The position numbers were made by a program, and so were the translations under genes. DNA of 64,000 bases from Oceanobacter sp. (GTDB taxonomy: Bacteria > Pseudomonadota > Gammaproteobacteria > Pseudomonadales > Oceanobacteraceae), in assembly GCA_002733645.1 (NCBI GenBank), contig NVWL01000047.1, positions 47,645-111,644 of the forward strand, read 5' to 3'. Numbering within the stretch: the first letter of the stretch is position 1; each line of letters begins with the position of its first letter. Of the stretch, positions 8,435 to 17,317 are shown piece after piece. The notes beneath the pieces were generated by a model. That model did not search any database. It was not told where the DNA came from and worked only from the letters and a program-made list of their open reading frames with translations.

Positions 8435-10177
8435 CTATACGTCAGAAAACTGTAGCTGATGCAGTTGTGCATATGCACCCTGCCTTGCCAGTAGTTCTTC
8501 ATGGTTACCTTGTTCAACAATTGAACCGTTATCAATAACAACAATTTTATCGACGCTTTCGATAGTGCTAAGTCGATGAGCAATCACGAGCGTGGTTCGG
8601 CCTTTCATGACTTCTTCCATCGCGGCCTGAATATGGCGCTCAGATTCCGTATCAAGAGCAGACGTTGCTTCGTCAAGAATTAACACTGGAGCGTTTTTCA
8701 ATATTGCGCGAGCGATAGCAATACGTTGACGCTGCCCACCAGAGAGCATGACGCCATTTTCACCCACATGGGTGTTATAACCTTCAGGAAGCCTGTCGAT
8801 AAATTCATGGGCGTGGGCTGCTGTAGCCGCTGCAACTACGTCCTCATCACTTGCGCCTTCTAACGAACCGTAAGCAATATTGTCTCGAATAGTTGAGTTA
8901 AATAAGGTCACTTGCTGAGACACAATAGCAATTTGATCACGTAAACATTCAAGGGTTAAATCTTCGATATTTTCACGATCAATTTGTATGCAACCATCAG
9001 TTGCCTCATAAAAACGAGGAAGCAAATTCACCAGCGTTGTTTTACCACTGCCGGATTTGCCAACAAAGGCCACCGACGACCCAGCTGGAATATCTAGCGA
9101 AATACCTTTAATGGCATCTTCGGCAGCTTGGTCATAGCGAAAACGAACATTTGAAAAAACAACATGGCCTTCGCTGTTTTGAAGTGTTCTGGTGCCCTTA
9201 TCTTCTTCCATATCGGTATCAAGTATTGTGAATACCGATTCAGCCGCCGCGACGCCTTTTTGAATAATTGAGTTAACGTCAGTTAATGCGCGCATGGGTT
9301 TGGCAATCAAAGACGCTGCGGTAATAAACTGCAAAAACTCGTCCGTTCCCATGCTACCTGATGCTACACGCTGGAACATAAAATAGACCATAAAGGCTAA
9401 GCCAATAGCGATCACTTGCTGAGACAAGGGCACGTTAATCGCGTTGGTTAAGGCAAATTTCATGGTTTGTTTTCGGTTTTCGTTACTAGCACGAACAAAG
9501 CGTTTGGTTTCTTGCTCAAGGGCGTTGTAGGTTCGAACTTCCCGGTACCCACTGATCGATTCGTTTGTTACCTGGGTAACGTCTCCCATCGAGGCTTGAA
9601 TGCGTCGGCTGTAGCGACGGAAAAAACGACTGGCCTGCGATACCAACAAGCCAATGACAGGAATAACGACTAAGAACACACCAGTTAAGGTGTAATCCAA
9701 CCAAATCAAGTAAGCCATCAAACCCACTACCGTAAGGCCTTCTTGTATCACTGTGGTGATGGCTTTTGTGCTTGCACCGTTTACTTGATCAACATCGAAA
9801 ATAACACGCGAGATCATTCGGCCACTGGATTCACCGTCGTAATAACGGCTTGGCAAGCGCAACATGCGGCCAAACAATTCAGTACGCATCGCATGAACTA
9901 CCTCTCGCCCCACTTTTGCAGTGAAGTACTTACCAAGGAAAGTACCGATTCCACGATAAAGATAGATACCAACGAGCGCCGAGACGAGAAACCAAATGTT
10001 ATCTTCCGATGGGTTACGCAATGTTTTTTCAACAACACCCATTAAATGAGCAAGCGCAGGTGCGGATGACGCAAACATGGCAAAGCCAACCACACTCAGG
10101 AAAAAGTACCATTTGTGTGGCCATACGTAGCTTAATAGGCGTTTATACAAACCCCCAGCGGTGGGTTTTTCAGACAT
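8435..10177 (-). CDS. msbA: lipid A export ABC transporter MsbA
   Basis: Homodimeric ABC exporter that flips core-lipid A across the inner membrane. The 580-residue half-transporter has six membrane helices in the first 320 residues (first around 20-45), then a nucleotide-binding domain with Walker A GKSGSGKTT, Q-loop SQQVTLF, signature LSGGQRQ, Walker B ILDEATSALD and H-loop AHRLST. Length equals E. coli MsbA (582). Its position between exbD and lpxK supports lipid A rather than drug export. ATG follows the exbD stop by a single base. Confidence 0.95.
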   Translation of the reverse strand: MSEKPTAGGLYKRLLSYVWPHKWYFFLSVVGFAMFASSAPALAHLMGVVEKTLRNPSEDNIWFLVSALVGIYLYRGIGTFLGKYFTAKVGREVVHAMRTELFGRMLRLPSRYYDGESSGRMISRVIFDVDQVNGASTKAITTVIQEGLTVVGLMAYLIWLDYTLTGVFLVVIPVIGLLVSQASRFFRRYSRRIQASMGDVTQVTNESISGYREVRTYNALEQETKRFVRASNENRKQTMKFALTNAINVPLSQQVIAIGLAFMVYFMFQRVASGSMGTDEFLQFITAASLIAKPMRALTDVNSIIQKGVAAAESVFTILDTDMEEDKGTRTLQNSEGHVVFSNVRFRYDQAAEDAIKGISLDIPAGSSVAFVGKSGSGKTTLVNLLPRFYEATDGCIQIDRENIEDLTLECLRDQIAIVSQQVTLFNSTIRDNIAYGSLEGASDEDVVAAATAAHAHEFIDRLPEGYNTHVGENGVMLSGGQRQRIAIARAILKNAPVLILDEATSALDTESERHIQAAMEEVMKGRTTLVIAHRLSTIESVDKIVVIDNGSIVEQGNHEELLARQGAYAQLHQLQFSDV

Positions 10178-10178
10178 G

Positions 10179-10601
10179 TTAGCTGCCGTTTGCAGGTTGA
10201 CGGGTAGTGATGCTCAAGTTGATTAGCCCTAATTGGCCAGCCGCATCCATTGCTCTAACAACCGACTCGTGCGTCGCTTTAGCATCGGCCGAAATAACTA
10301 CTGGTGCAGTATCCCGACCTTCTAGCACCTTAGTGATGCCTTTTTTAAGTGTATCTAGCTGGTTATTCACCAATGATTGCCCGTTAATACTGTAGGTGCC
10401 GGCATCGGTAATTAATATCTCGATCGACGCGGGCGGCACGTCACTCAGCTCAGCACTTGCTTCAGGCAAGCTGATATTGAGCTGGCTTTCTTTGGTAAAG
10501 GTGGTCGACACCATAAAGAAAATCAGCAATAAAAAAACAATATCAATTAAAGGCGTCAGATTAACTGACAACTCTTCTTTGCTTTGACGACGGAAGTTCA
10601 C
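10179..10601 (-). CDS. exbD: ExbD/TolR family biopolymer transport protein
   Basis: A 140-residue inner-membrane protein with one N-terminal transmembrane segment (about 15-35), preceded by the typical EELSVNLTPLID. Asp20 matches the proton-channel Asp of ExbD/TolR. The rest is a periplasmic domain. It starts with GTG, which overlaps the exbB stop (GTGA), so translation is coupled. Together with ExbB it should form a proton-driven motor. No tonB, tolA or tolB is nearby, so the energised partner cannot be told from the window. The pair in front of msbA-lpxK is a known arrangement in Pseudomonas relatives. Confidence 0.92.
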   Translation of the reverse strand: MNFRRQSKEELSVNLTPLIDIVFLLLIFFMVSTTFTKESQLNISLPEASAELSDVPPASIEILITDAGTYSINGQSLVNNQLDTLKKGITKVLEGRDTAPVVISADAKATHESVVRAMDAAGQLGLINLSITTRQPANGS

Positions 10602-11233
10602 CCGGCGTTCTCCGTTGAGTCTGACACTTCACGTTCGCCGTGAAGAACATCTACCAACTTAATGGCTTCCTGTTCCATAAATACGACAAGCTCATCCACG
10701 CGACGCTGCAGTATGCGATAACAAATCAAGGCTGGAATCGCGACCACCAAGCCTGCCGCTGTGGTAATTAACGCTTCAGAAATACCACCTGCAAGTAAGT
10801 TTGCTTGGCCTGTACCTTCTGCCATGATTTCTGCGAAGACCTTGATCATACCAATGACCGTACCGAGTAAGCCCATTAAAGGCGCAACGGCGGCAACGGT
10901 TCCTAGTGCGTTAAGGTTTCGCTCCATGGAATGAATTTCGTGAGACGCCACCTCTTCGATACTTTCTTTCATGATCTGGCGACCATGACGAGAGTTGATC
11001 AAACCTGCGGCTAGTACATTACCCAACGGACTAGACTCGCGCAAAGATCGAATTTTAGCGGCATCTAACTGCTTATTTTTCATCCAGCCCCACACTTGCG
11101 TTAACAAGTTTTGTGGTGCAATTTTGCTTGCACGCAGGGTCCAAAAACGTTCAAACGTAATTGCTAGTGCCAGTACCGAAGATATAAGAATGGGCACCAT
11201 CATCCAACCACCGCTCTGGATGATCTCAAACAT
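10598..11233 (-). CDS. exbB: ExbB/TolQ/MotA family proton channel protein
   Basis: A 211-residue inner-membrane protein with three transmembrane segments (about 10-30, 110-135 and 150-175). The second and third carry the family signature GTVAAVAPLMGLLGTVIGMI and GGISEALITTAAGLVVAIP. It partners the ExbD encoded just downstream. AGGAGA lies 9 nt before the ATG. It is the first gene of the seven-gene minus-strand operon ending in murB; the 150 bp upstream should hold the promoter, though no clear boxes were picked. Confidence 0.92.
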   Translation of the reverse strand: MFEIIQSGGWMMVPILISSVLALAITFERFWTLRASKIAPQNLLTQVWGWMKNKQLDAAKIRSLRESSPLGNVLAAGLINSRHGRQIMKESIEEVASHEIHSMERNLNALGTVAAVAPLMGLLGTVIGMIKVFAEIMAEGTGQANLLAGGISEALITTAAGLVVAIPALICYRILQRRVDELVVFMEQEAIKLVDVLHGEREVSDSTENAG

Positions 11234-11386
11234 ATCCAGCGTCTCCTACGAGTTATTTTGATCGCTACTCTAGCACATGGCTTTGATAGGAAAAATCCCT
11301 TTAGATCAAGGGGCTGACAAATACTTTACGGCAAATCCATTAAGTGACTCGTATCCGTTATCTGGTGACCGTTAAACTGTTCATTA

Positions 11387-13729
11387 CTAGTCAGATTTCC
11401 ACTTAGGCTTCCAGCCCTCGCGAGCAGTATGCACAACACCGTCGGGCGTCATACTAATTTTTCCTACCTGGGCTGTATTTCGTAGTGTTGCGCCTGAGCC
11501 TGCAATTCGTTCAATGACTTCCTGATGAGGATGGCCGAAACGATTACCAAATCCTGCGCTTACCCAGACTTCCTGCGGTTGTATTGCGTTCAACCAAAAG
11601 CGAGCCGTACTTGTTTTACTGCCGTGATGTCCGGCAATGAGTATATCGCTGGTTAATTTATCGGCGTTATGACTAACGAGATAGCGCTCGACATCGATAC
11701 TTGCATCCCCCGGCACCATTAATGTGTGCCCGTACCAATGCAGTTTAACGACACAACTGCTGTTGTTGTCGTCGGTTTGAATATCAAGCGGTATGGGATA
11801 AAACTGCAATTGGATATTATCGCTAACGATCAAGGTATTTGATATTTGCTCCACTGTGTCAGCCAAAGAATGGCAATTATGCAGTGGCTGTGAAGGCTTG
11901 CCTGATAACCCTGCGATGGGCTGGCCGACCAATATGTTGGTAATTTCAAAGCGATTTTGTAGGTCCTGTGCGCCTCCGGCGTGGTCATTATCTGAATGGG
12001 ACAACACCAAATAATCAATTTGCCGTGAGTTTATGTTTCTTAATATCGGGGTCAGTATCATTTGCGCAATGGAAAACTCAGCAGAAAGCGCGGGGCCGGT
12101 ATCTAACACTACCGTATGATTTTCGTCACTGACCACTAAGCTCTGCCCTTGCCCGCTATCTATTAGCCATAACCCGGGAGTCGTTGGTACTGGCAAAATA
12201 ATTGAGACGATATACAGAACAGGAAAGGTAATACCTAACACCCACCCCCTCGCTCCCATCAACGTCAGGCACACAAGCACCAACCAACAAATAAGTATGT
12301 CGATGCTAAGCATGGGCAGGCTTTGCAAAGGTAATGCGCTGAGTTGCTCAAGAACTTGCCAGTAATAAGAGGTGATCCAAGTTAGAGCATCCATCGCTAG
12401 CTCTGAGATTCCCCAATTGGCAAAGGCACCTAAACTAAGAAAGGTCAGCGGTAAAATACAAAAGGTGATGATAGGAATCGCGACGGTGTTAGCCAGTATA
12501 TGAATAGGACTAACCAGCTGATCAAATAGGATAGACACAGGTAAGAGCACGACAATGATGACGAGTTGAGGTAGTAAAAAGGCTGATAGTCTTGAAGAAC
12601 GTCGCCCTCGAAAATAAAAGACTAATGCCGCCACCGCTGAAAACGAGAACCAAAAGCCTGATTGAGTCCAACTCATTGGGTTAACAATAAGTACCACAGT
12701 CATAGCCCCCACAACTGACAGCCATGCATTGAGTCTTTTCGGGTAGTACCAAACAAAGGCGATAAAAAGCAACATAACCCAGGCACGAATCAACGACAGC
12801 CCGGCACCAGCAACAACAACGTAAGCCGACGCAAACGTAATTGCCCCCACGAGCGGTAACCACTTAAACAGCGCGATATAGCGTGGGTGGCTTACTGTAT
12901 TAGCAGGAAGAGCTACTCTAGTGATGCGCGACAACACCTTCCCCAATAACAAACCAGAAAAGGCAATCAAGCCAACGTGCAAGCCGCTGACTACGAGTAA
13001 GTGCAGGGTCCCAGTTTGTTGAACAAGAGCCCACTGCTCCGAGGTAAACGCCGTTTTATCACCAAGCACCAACCCCTTAACCCAAGGTGCGGTGGCAGAG
13101 GTTTGCCCGACTAACGCCGTAGATTTCAGTCGATCAATCCACCCCGCATTTGCATGTTCAGTGATGGTTGCTGAACGAACATAACCAATGGCATCAATAC
13201 CTTGATACAACATACTTGCTTGGTAGTCATAAGCGAGGCCGTTCTCGAAGTTACGCGGTGTTCGCAGTTTAAAAACACCTTCAATACACGTGCCTTGACG
13301 AATTTCGGTACTGTTGCTTGGGTCATACCAGCTAAGCCGTACTCGGCGTAGTCCATTTGTCGACACGGTATTATCTTTGAGAGCCAGCTCAAAACGCAGG
13401 ATGCCACCAGTTGCGCTGCGCGTGTTCAGCTCATGTTTTGGAGCGTTGTGAATGCACCCTGACAACGCGAAACTCTGACCGCTAAGCTCAAGGGGTAAAC
13501 GATGATCCATCTGCCTTTCAACCCAGGAAAACGAATACCACAACCCCAACGAGGAAAGTGCCAACAAGGCCAGGATTGGCTTGCGCTGGTTAGGTTTTAA
13601 CCGAATAAACAGAAGGGAGAAGACGACTAATATTATTTGAAGGTAGCAAGATTCACTCACCGATAGCATAGAGCCTGCAACCAGCGAAAATACTACTGAC
13701 AATGCTGTACTAATAAGCATGAGATCCAT
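11387..13729 (-). CDS. comEC: ComEC/Rec2 family DNA internalisation protein
   Basis: Inner-membrane channel that carries single-stranded DNA into the cytoplasm during natural transformation. The 780-residue protein has N-terminal membrane helices, a DUF4131-like periplasmic region, and the Competence domain with LHLLVVSGLHVGLIAF near residue 245. Many membrane helices follow, then a C-terminal metallo-beta-lactamase-like domain with LSHSDNDHAGG and AGHHGSKTS. The frame allows GTG two codons earlier, but ATG at 13729 is 5 nt behind AAGGAG. Other competence genes are not in the window, so transformation is possible but unproven. It ends 150 bp from exbB and is divergent from the DUF2062 gene. 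Confidence 0.92.
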   Translation of the reverse strand: MDLMLISTALSVVFSLVAGSMLSVSESCYLQIILVVFSLLFIRLKPNQRKPILALLALSSLGLWYSFSWVERQMDHRLPLELSGQSFALSGCIHNAPKHELNTRSATGGILRFELALKDNTVSTNGLRRVRLSWYDPSNSTEIRQGTCIEGVFKLRTPRNFENGLAYDYQASMLYQGIDAIGYVRSATITEHANAGWIDRLKSTALVGQTSATAPWVKGLVLGDKTAFTSEQWALVQQTGTLHLLVVSGLHVGLIAFSGLLLGKVLSRITRVALPANTVSHPRYIALFKWLPLVGAITFASAYVVVAGAGLSLIRAWVMLLFIAFVWYYPKRLNAWLSVVGAMTVVLIVNPMSWTQSGFWFSFSAVAALVFYFRGRRSSRLSAFLLPQLVIIVVLLPVSILFDQLVSPIHILANTVAIPIITFCILPLTFLSLGAFANWGISELAMDALTWITSYYWQVLEQLSALPLQSLPMLSIDILICWLVLVCLTLMGARGWVLGITFPVLYIVSIILPVPTTPGLWLIDSGQGQSLVVSDENHTVVLDTGPALSAEFSIAQMILTPILRNINSRQIDYLVLSHSDNDHAGGAQDLQNRFEITNILVGQPIAGLSGKPSQPLHNCHSLADTVEQISNTLIVSDNIQLQFYPIPLDIQTDDNNSSCVVKLHWYGHTLMVPGDASIDVERYLVSHNADKLTSDILIAGHHGSKTSTARFWLNAIQPQEVWVSAGFGNRFGHPHQEVIERIAGSGATLRNTAQVGKISMTPDGVVHTAREGWKPKWKSD

Positions 13730-13786
13730 TGCCACTCCTTGGCGTAAAAGGCATAATCCATCCGCATTATTTAACCGGCGACGAGC

Positions 13787-14365
13787 ATGCCCAAAAAGCT
13801 ATTAAAACGACTCTTTCCGTCGCCCGAACAGGTTCGGCGTAAACGCTCTTTGCGTTTCCTTGCCCCACTGTTCAGTAAGCCTAATTTGTTTCATATCAAT
13901 AGACGCGCCGTAGCACGAGCGTTTTTGATCGGGGTGTTCACAGCATTCTTACCGCTGCCCTTTCAAATGGGTATTGTTGCTTTTCTTGCATTCTACGTTA
14001 ACGCGAACCTGCCAATATCTCTAGGTTTAGTCTGGATCAGCAATCCGGTCACGATCCCTCCTATATTTTATGCTACCTATTTATTGGGCACGGAAATTCT
14101 TGGCATCAAGGTGGATGATTTTCAGATTGAGTTATCAGTGGAGTGGTTTCTTACTGAGCTAACAACACTCTGGGTACCACTCTTGGTTGGATCGTTAGTC
14201 ACCGGCATGGTACTAAGCGTTTTATCGTATTTTGGGATTCATTTAGCGTGGCGCATGCACGTTATCCATAGCTGGAATAAGCGGGTTTCAAAGCGCGCAC
14301 TCAAACAAGAGCAACGCGCCTTAAATAATAAAAACAGCGCACCAGGCAATCACTCTGATAGCTGA
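13787..14365 (+). CDS. DUF2062 family membrane protein
   Basis: A 192-residue protein with a basic N-terminus (KKLLKRLFPSPEQVRRKRSL), two to three membrane segments from about residue 45 on, and the DUF2062 pattern AFLIGVFTAFLPLPFQMG followed by NLPISLGLVWISNPVTIPP. The C-terminal tail is basic and soluble. The function of the family is unknown. Its neighbours match Pseudomonas, where a gene of this family also lies between comEC and the lol genes. The 3' end overlaps lolD by 16 bp in convergent orientation. Confidence 0.88.
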   Translation: MPKKLLKRLFPSPEQVRRKRSLRFLAPLFSKPNLFHINRRAVARAFLIGVFTAFLPLPFQMGIVAFLAFYVNANLPISLGLVWISNPVTIPPIFYATYLLGTEILGIKVDDFQIELSVEWFLTELTTLWVPLLVGSLVTGMVLSVLSYFGIHLAWRMHVIHSWNKRVSKRALKQEQRALNNKNSAPGNHSDS

Positions 14366-15033
14366 AGCGTGCCATTGGTAAGTAAGAAAACGCGCTCCAT
14401 GCGTCGTGCCAGTTGCTGATCATGCGTTACGGTCACAAACGCAGTGTCCACATCCGCTCGCAGCTCATCCATCAATTTCTCGACTTCTGATGCGGTCGAT
14501 TGATCCAAATTTCCCGTTGGCTCATCTAACAACACGAGCTTTGGCTTAGTGACTAGAGCGCGAGCAATCGCAGTCCGCTGACGTTCGCCGCCAGATAACT
14601 CCGATGGTTTATGCTCTCCTCGCCCTTGCATACGCAATCGAGCTAAGCTTTTCTCTGCTCGCTTTGCGGCCTCTTTTTTATCAATGCCTGCCAACAATAA
14701 GGGCATCATGATATTTTCGAGTGCGGTAAATTCAGCCAGTAAGTGGTGAAACTGATAAACGAAGCCAATATCTTTGTTACGTACTTGAGTGCGTGCCTTT
14801 TCACTCATCTGTGATAGGTCTTGGCCAGCAATTTTTACCGTGCCAGCATCTAGCTCATCAAGGCCACCAAGTACATTCAGCAATGACGTTTTGCCTGAAC
14901 CCGAGGCTCCAATAATGGCAATCGACTCGCCCGGCTTTACCGCCAAATCAACATTCTCCCAAACCGTGACCGCCTGCGGCCCAGTGGTGTAGGTTTTACG
15001 CAGCCCCGTCGCTTCAAGAACATTATTACTCAT
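14350..15033 (-). CDS. lolD: lipoprotein-releasing ABC transporter ATPase LolD
   Basis: ATPase that powers release of outer-membrane lipoproteins from the inner membrane to LolA. It shows Walker A GASGSGKTS, signature LSGGERQR, Walker B LLDEPTGNLD and the switch His in TVTHDQQ. The Q-loop region YQFHHLLAEFTALEN is the one typical of LolD. The frame extends 12 codons upstream, but ATG at 15033 has GGAGG upstream and overlaps the lolC end, giving 227 residues (E. coli 233). Co-transcribed behind the single lolC/E-type gene. Confidence 0.95.
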   Translation of the reverse strand: MSNNVLEATGLRKTYTTGPQAVTVWENVDLAVKPGESIAIIGASGSGKTSLLNVLGGLDELDAGTVKIAGQDLSQMSEKARTQVRNKDIGFVYQFHHLLAEFTALENIMMPLLLAGIDKKEAAKRAEKSLARLRMQGRGEHKPSELSGGERQRTAIARALVTKPKLVLLDEPTGNLDQSTASEVEKLMDELRADVDTAFVTVTHDQQLARRMERVFLLTNGTLQLSE

Positions 15034-16267
15034 AACGAAGTGCCTCCGCTGGTTGAATTCGCGATGCACGATACGAAGGGTATAAGGTCGCTAAAAAGCT
15101 GATCAATAAGGACGCCGACACTACAATTGCAACATCCATCAGCTTTAGCTGGCTCGGCAAGTAGGATATGAAGTACACGTCAGCACTCAAAATCTGAAAG
15201 TTAAATAATTTCTCTAGCCCTGCTATAAGCTCAGAGATGGTCAAGGCGCCAATCACCCCGAGCACGGTACCAAGCATCACTCCGACCAACCCGATCGACA
15301 ACCCTTGAACCATAAAGATTCCCATAATGGTTCCCGGACTGGCTCCCATGGTTCTGAGAATGGCGATGTCCGCTTGTTTGTCGGTCACGACCATAACCAA
15401 GGTCGAAATAATATTGAAGGCGGCCACGGCGACAATAATAAGTAGCAGCAAACCTATCATGGTTTTTTCCATACGGATGGCTTGGAATAAGTTACCGTGG
15501 GTTCGAGTCCAGTCAGAGCCGCTAAAGCTTGTATCCAACTCGCCCACGATTTCCCAAATCCCTCGTGGAGCATCAAAGAGATTGTCAAAGCGAATCCGTA
15601 ATGATTGAGTTTGTGCATCCAAACGCCCAAGCTTTTTTGCATCCGCAAGATTAATGACCGCAAGGTTAGAATCTAACTCTGCCCCCACTGAGAATATACC
15701 CGTGACGGTTAAGCGTTTGATACGTGGTAGCACACCAGCAGGAGATAAGGTTGCTTCCGGCAACATCATGGTCACTTTATCCCCCAAACTGACACGGAGG
15801 TGGCGAGCGAGTAACTCACCAAGCACAACGTTAAATTCGCCATCTTGCAGCGAGGCAAGGTCGCCTTCATCCATGTGCTGGGGAAGTATTGAAACACGAT
15901 CTTCCGCGCCCGGCTCAATCCCCGTAATCATGACGCCTTGCACTCGGCCGCCATACCCAAGCATGCCTTGAAGGCGAGTCAATGGAGCGGCAGCTGCCAC
16001 CCCAGGAAGGCCCTCTACTCTGGTCGCTAACACTTCCCAGTCTTCGATGCCGCCGTATTTATACAACACGGCATGAGGAACCATACCAAGAATACGTTCA
16101 CGCAATTCACGGTCAAACCCGTTCATCACGGAAAGCACCAAAATTAATACCGCAACACCGAGTGTCATGCCGATCATTGACGACATTGATATAAAAGAAA
16201 TGAAGTGATTGCGACGCTTGGCAGCGAGGTAACGAAAGCCGATCCAGAAAGGAATACGGGATACCAT
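15026..16267 (-). CDS. lolC: lipoprotein-releasing system permease (LolC/LolF type)
   Basis: The 413-residue inner-membrane subunit has one N-terminal transmembrane helix (about 22-45, FISFISMSSMIGMTLGVAVL), a large periplasmic domain, and three C-terminal helices starting near residue 270, ending in the family tail PAEALRYE. A loop MLPEATLSPAGVLPRIKR near 165-185 aligns by eye with the Hook region of E. coli LolC. Only one LolC/E-type gene is present next to lolD. In lineages with a single such gene the protein is called LolF and works as a homodimer, and this may apply here if no lolE exists elsewhere. Confidence 0.92.
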   Translation of the reverse strand: MVSRIPFWIGFRYLAAKRRNHFISFISMSSMIGMTLGVAVLILVLSVMNGFDRELRERILGMVPHAVLYKYGGIEDWEVLATRVEGLPGVAAAAPLTRLQGMLGYGGRVQGVMITGIEPGAEDRVSILPQHMDEGDLASLQDGEFNVVLGELLARHLRVSLGDKVTMMLPEATLSPAGVLPRIKRLTVTGIFSVGAELDSNLAVINLADAKKLGRLDAQTQSLRIRFDNLFDAPRGIWEIVGELDTSFSGSDWTRTHGNLFQAIRMEKTMIGLLLLIIVAVAAFNIISTLVMVVTDKQADIAILRTMGASPGTIMGIFMVQGLSIGLVGVMLGTVLGVIGALTISELIAGLEKLFNFQILSADVYFISYLPSQLKLMDVAIVVSASLLISFLATLYPSYRASRIQPAEALRYE

Positions 16268-16511
16268 AAATCAATAACCGTGATATCTAATAAGGAATGA
16301 CGCGCAGTGTGCCTCAAGCCGTTGCCTTTTGCACCCTGTGTCTTTCCTATCTATTACTAGGCAGACCTATTCCGCCACCTTACAGAGCCTTTACGCTGCG
16401 GATTCATTCCGTAACTCAGCGGCGCGAAATGGAACACACTGTCAGTTATCTGGTGCTTGTATCCATCCTGCTTTCCACTAGGATTAGTATCAGCCATATC
16501 GGAGATACGTC

Positions 16512-17129
16512 ATGCCTTACGTTACTGCAAAAAAACTGCTTCTACTTCCTTTCTTAGCGATGCCTTTCGCCAACGCTGAAATTGTTGAAATTCCAGCAGA
16601 AGAAATGACAGAGTCTTATATAAAAGACACCACTGTCATTATTCGCAAACAGGCTCCTAGTGAAATAAGCAAGACCCGCTCTGTTATACGTGTATCTCCT
16701 ATCGAAGACGATTTTTCCGAAGGTGAAGCCGCTTCTAATGGCACCGAGGTCCAACGTGCAGCTTACGAGCAAATGCCATTTGATATGACCGCCCAAACGC
16801 AATATCAATTTGAATCGGCGAGTAGCTACGCGATTGAGTCTCCTGCCTATGATGGCGATCGCCACGCTAATGATGATCGCTTACGTCAAATACTCGGCCT
16901 GGAAGCCGGCGAGCCCATTGATTACTCGAACTTACAGTTTCCTACGACTCCGATTGCGCCTGACGGCACGATACTGCCCAACAACGCAAATATAACCGGA
17001 TCTCAATTCCAAATCGTCATCCCGAACAGCAATAACTATGGCTCAGATGCTTACAACAGCGCCAATGGTGAATTGGGCGTTACTATCACCCCAGAACAGA
17101 TCACTTTTCAGGTAAATGCACCGCGCTAA
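16512..17129 (+). CDS. secreted hypothetical protein
   Basis: A 205-residue protein with a clear Sec signal peptide: KK, then LLLLPFLAMPFANA, with likely cleavage after residue 22. The mature part is acidic, low in cysteine and rich in Asn, Ser, Thr and Tyr towards the C-terminus, with a possibly disordered middle. No family was recognised. GGAG lies 8 nt before the ATG. It is divergent from lolC across 245 bp and ends in a strong hairpin, so it is probably a single-gene unit. Periplasmic or surface location is inferred from the signal peptide only. Confidence 0.7.
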   Translation: MPYVTAKKLLLLPFLAMPFANAEIVEIPAEEMTESYIKDTTVIIRKQAPSEISKTRSVIRVSPIEDDFSEGEAASNGTEVQRAAYEQMPFDMTAQTQYQFESASSYAIESPAYDGDRHANDDRLRQILGLEAGEPIDYSNLQFPTTPIAPDGTILPNNANITGSQFQIVIPNSNNYGSDAYNSANGELGVTITPEQITFQVNAPR

Positions 17130-17156
17130 AAAAAAGTGATTTTTAGCACTTTTTTT
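17129..17156 (+). terminator. terminator after the secreted protein gene
   Basis: Stem aaaaaaagtg / cacttttttt with an 8-nt loop right behind the stop codon, ending in a T-run on both strands. Confidence 0.85.
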
Positions 17157-17181
17157 ATTGCGACGACTTGTTCGTCGCAAT
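17157..17181. terminator. second hairpin in tandem with the terminator
   Basis: A perfect 10-bp stem attgcgacga / tcgtcgcaat with a 5-nt loop abuts the first terminator. No T-run follows on the plus strand, so it may be a back-up structure or a separate inverted repeat. Confidence 0.55.
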
Positions 17182-17317
17182 AATTTAAAAAAATACTTAT
17201 TAAAATCAATAAGATACAAAGACATCAGTAATTCGTAAAGAAAACATACAGGTATGGTGTTCTGTCTATAAGTGCGATAGAGTAATCACACTATAAGAAT
17301 AAAGAGCATTTTGTGTT

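Noticed and set aside
16297..16557. Plus-strand open frame between lolC and the secreted protein gene
   Set aside because: It overlaps the signal-peptide-bearing frame, has no ribosome site and shows no protein-like pattern.
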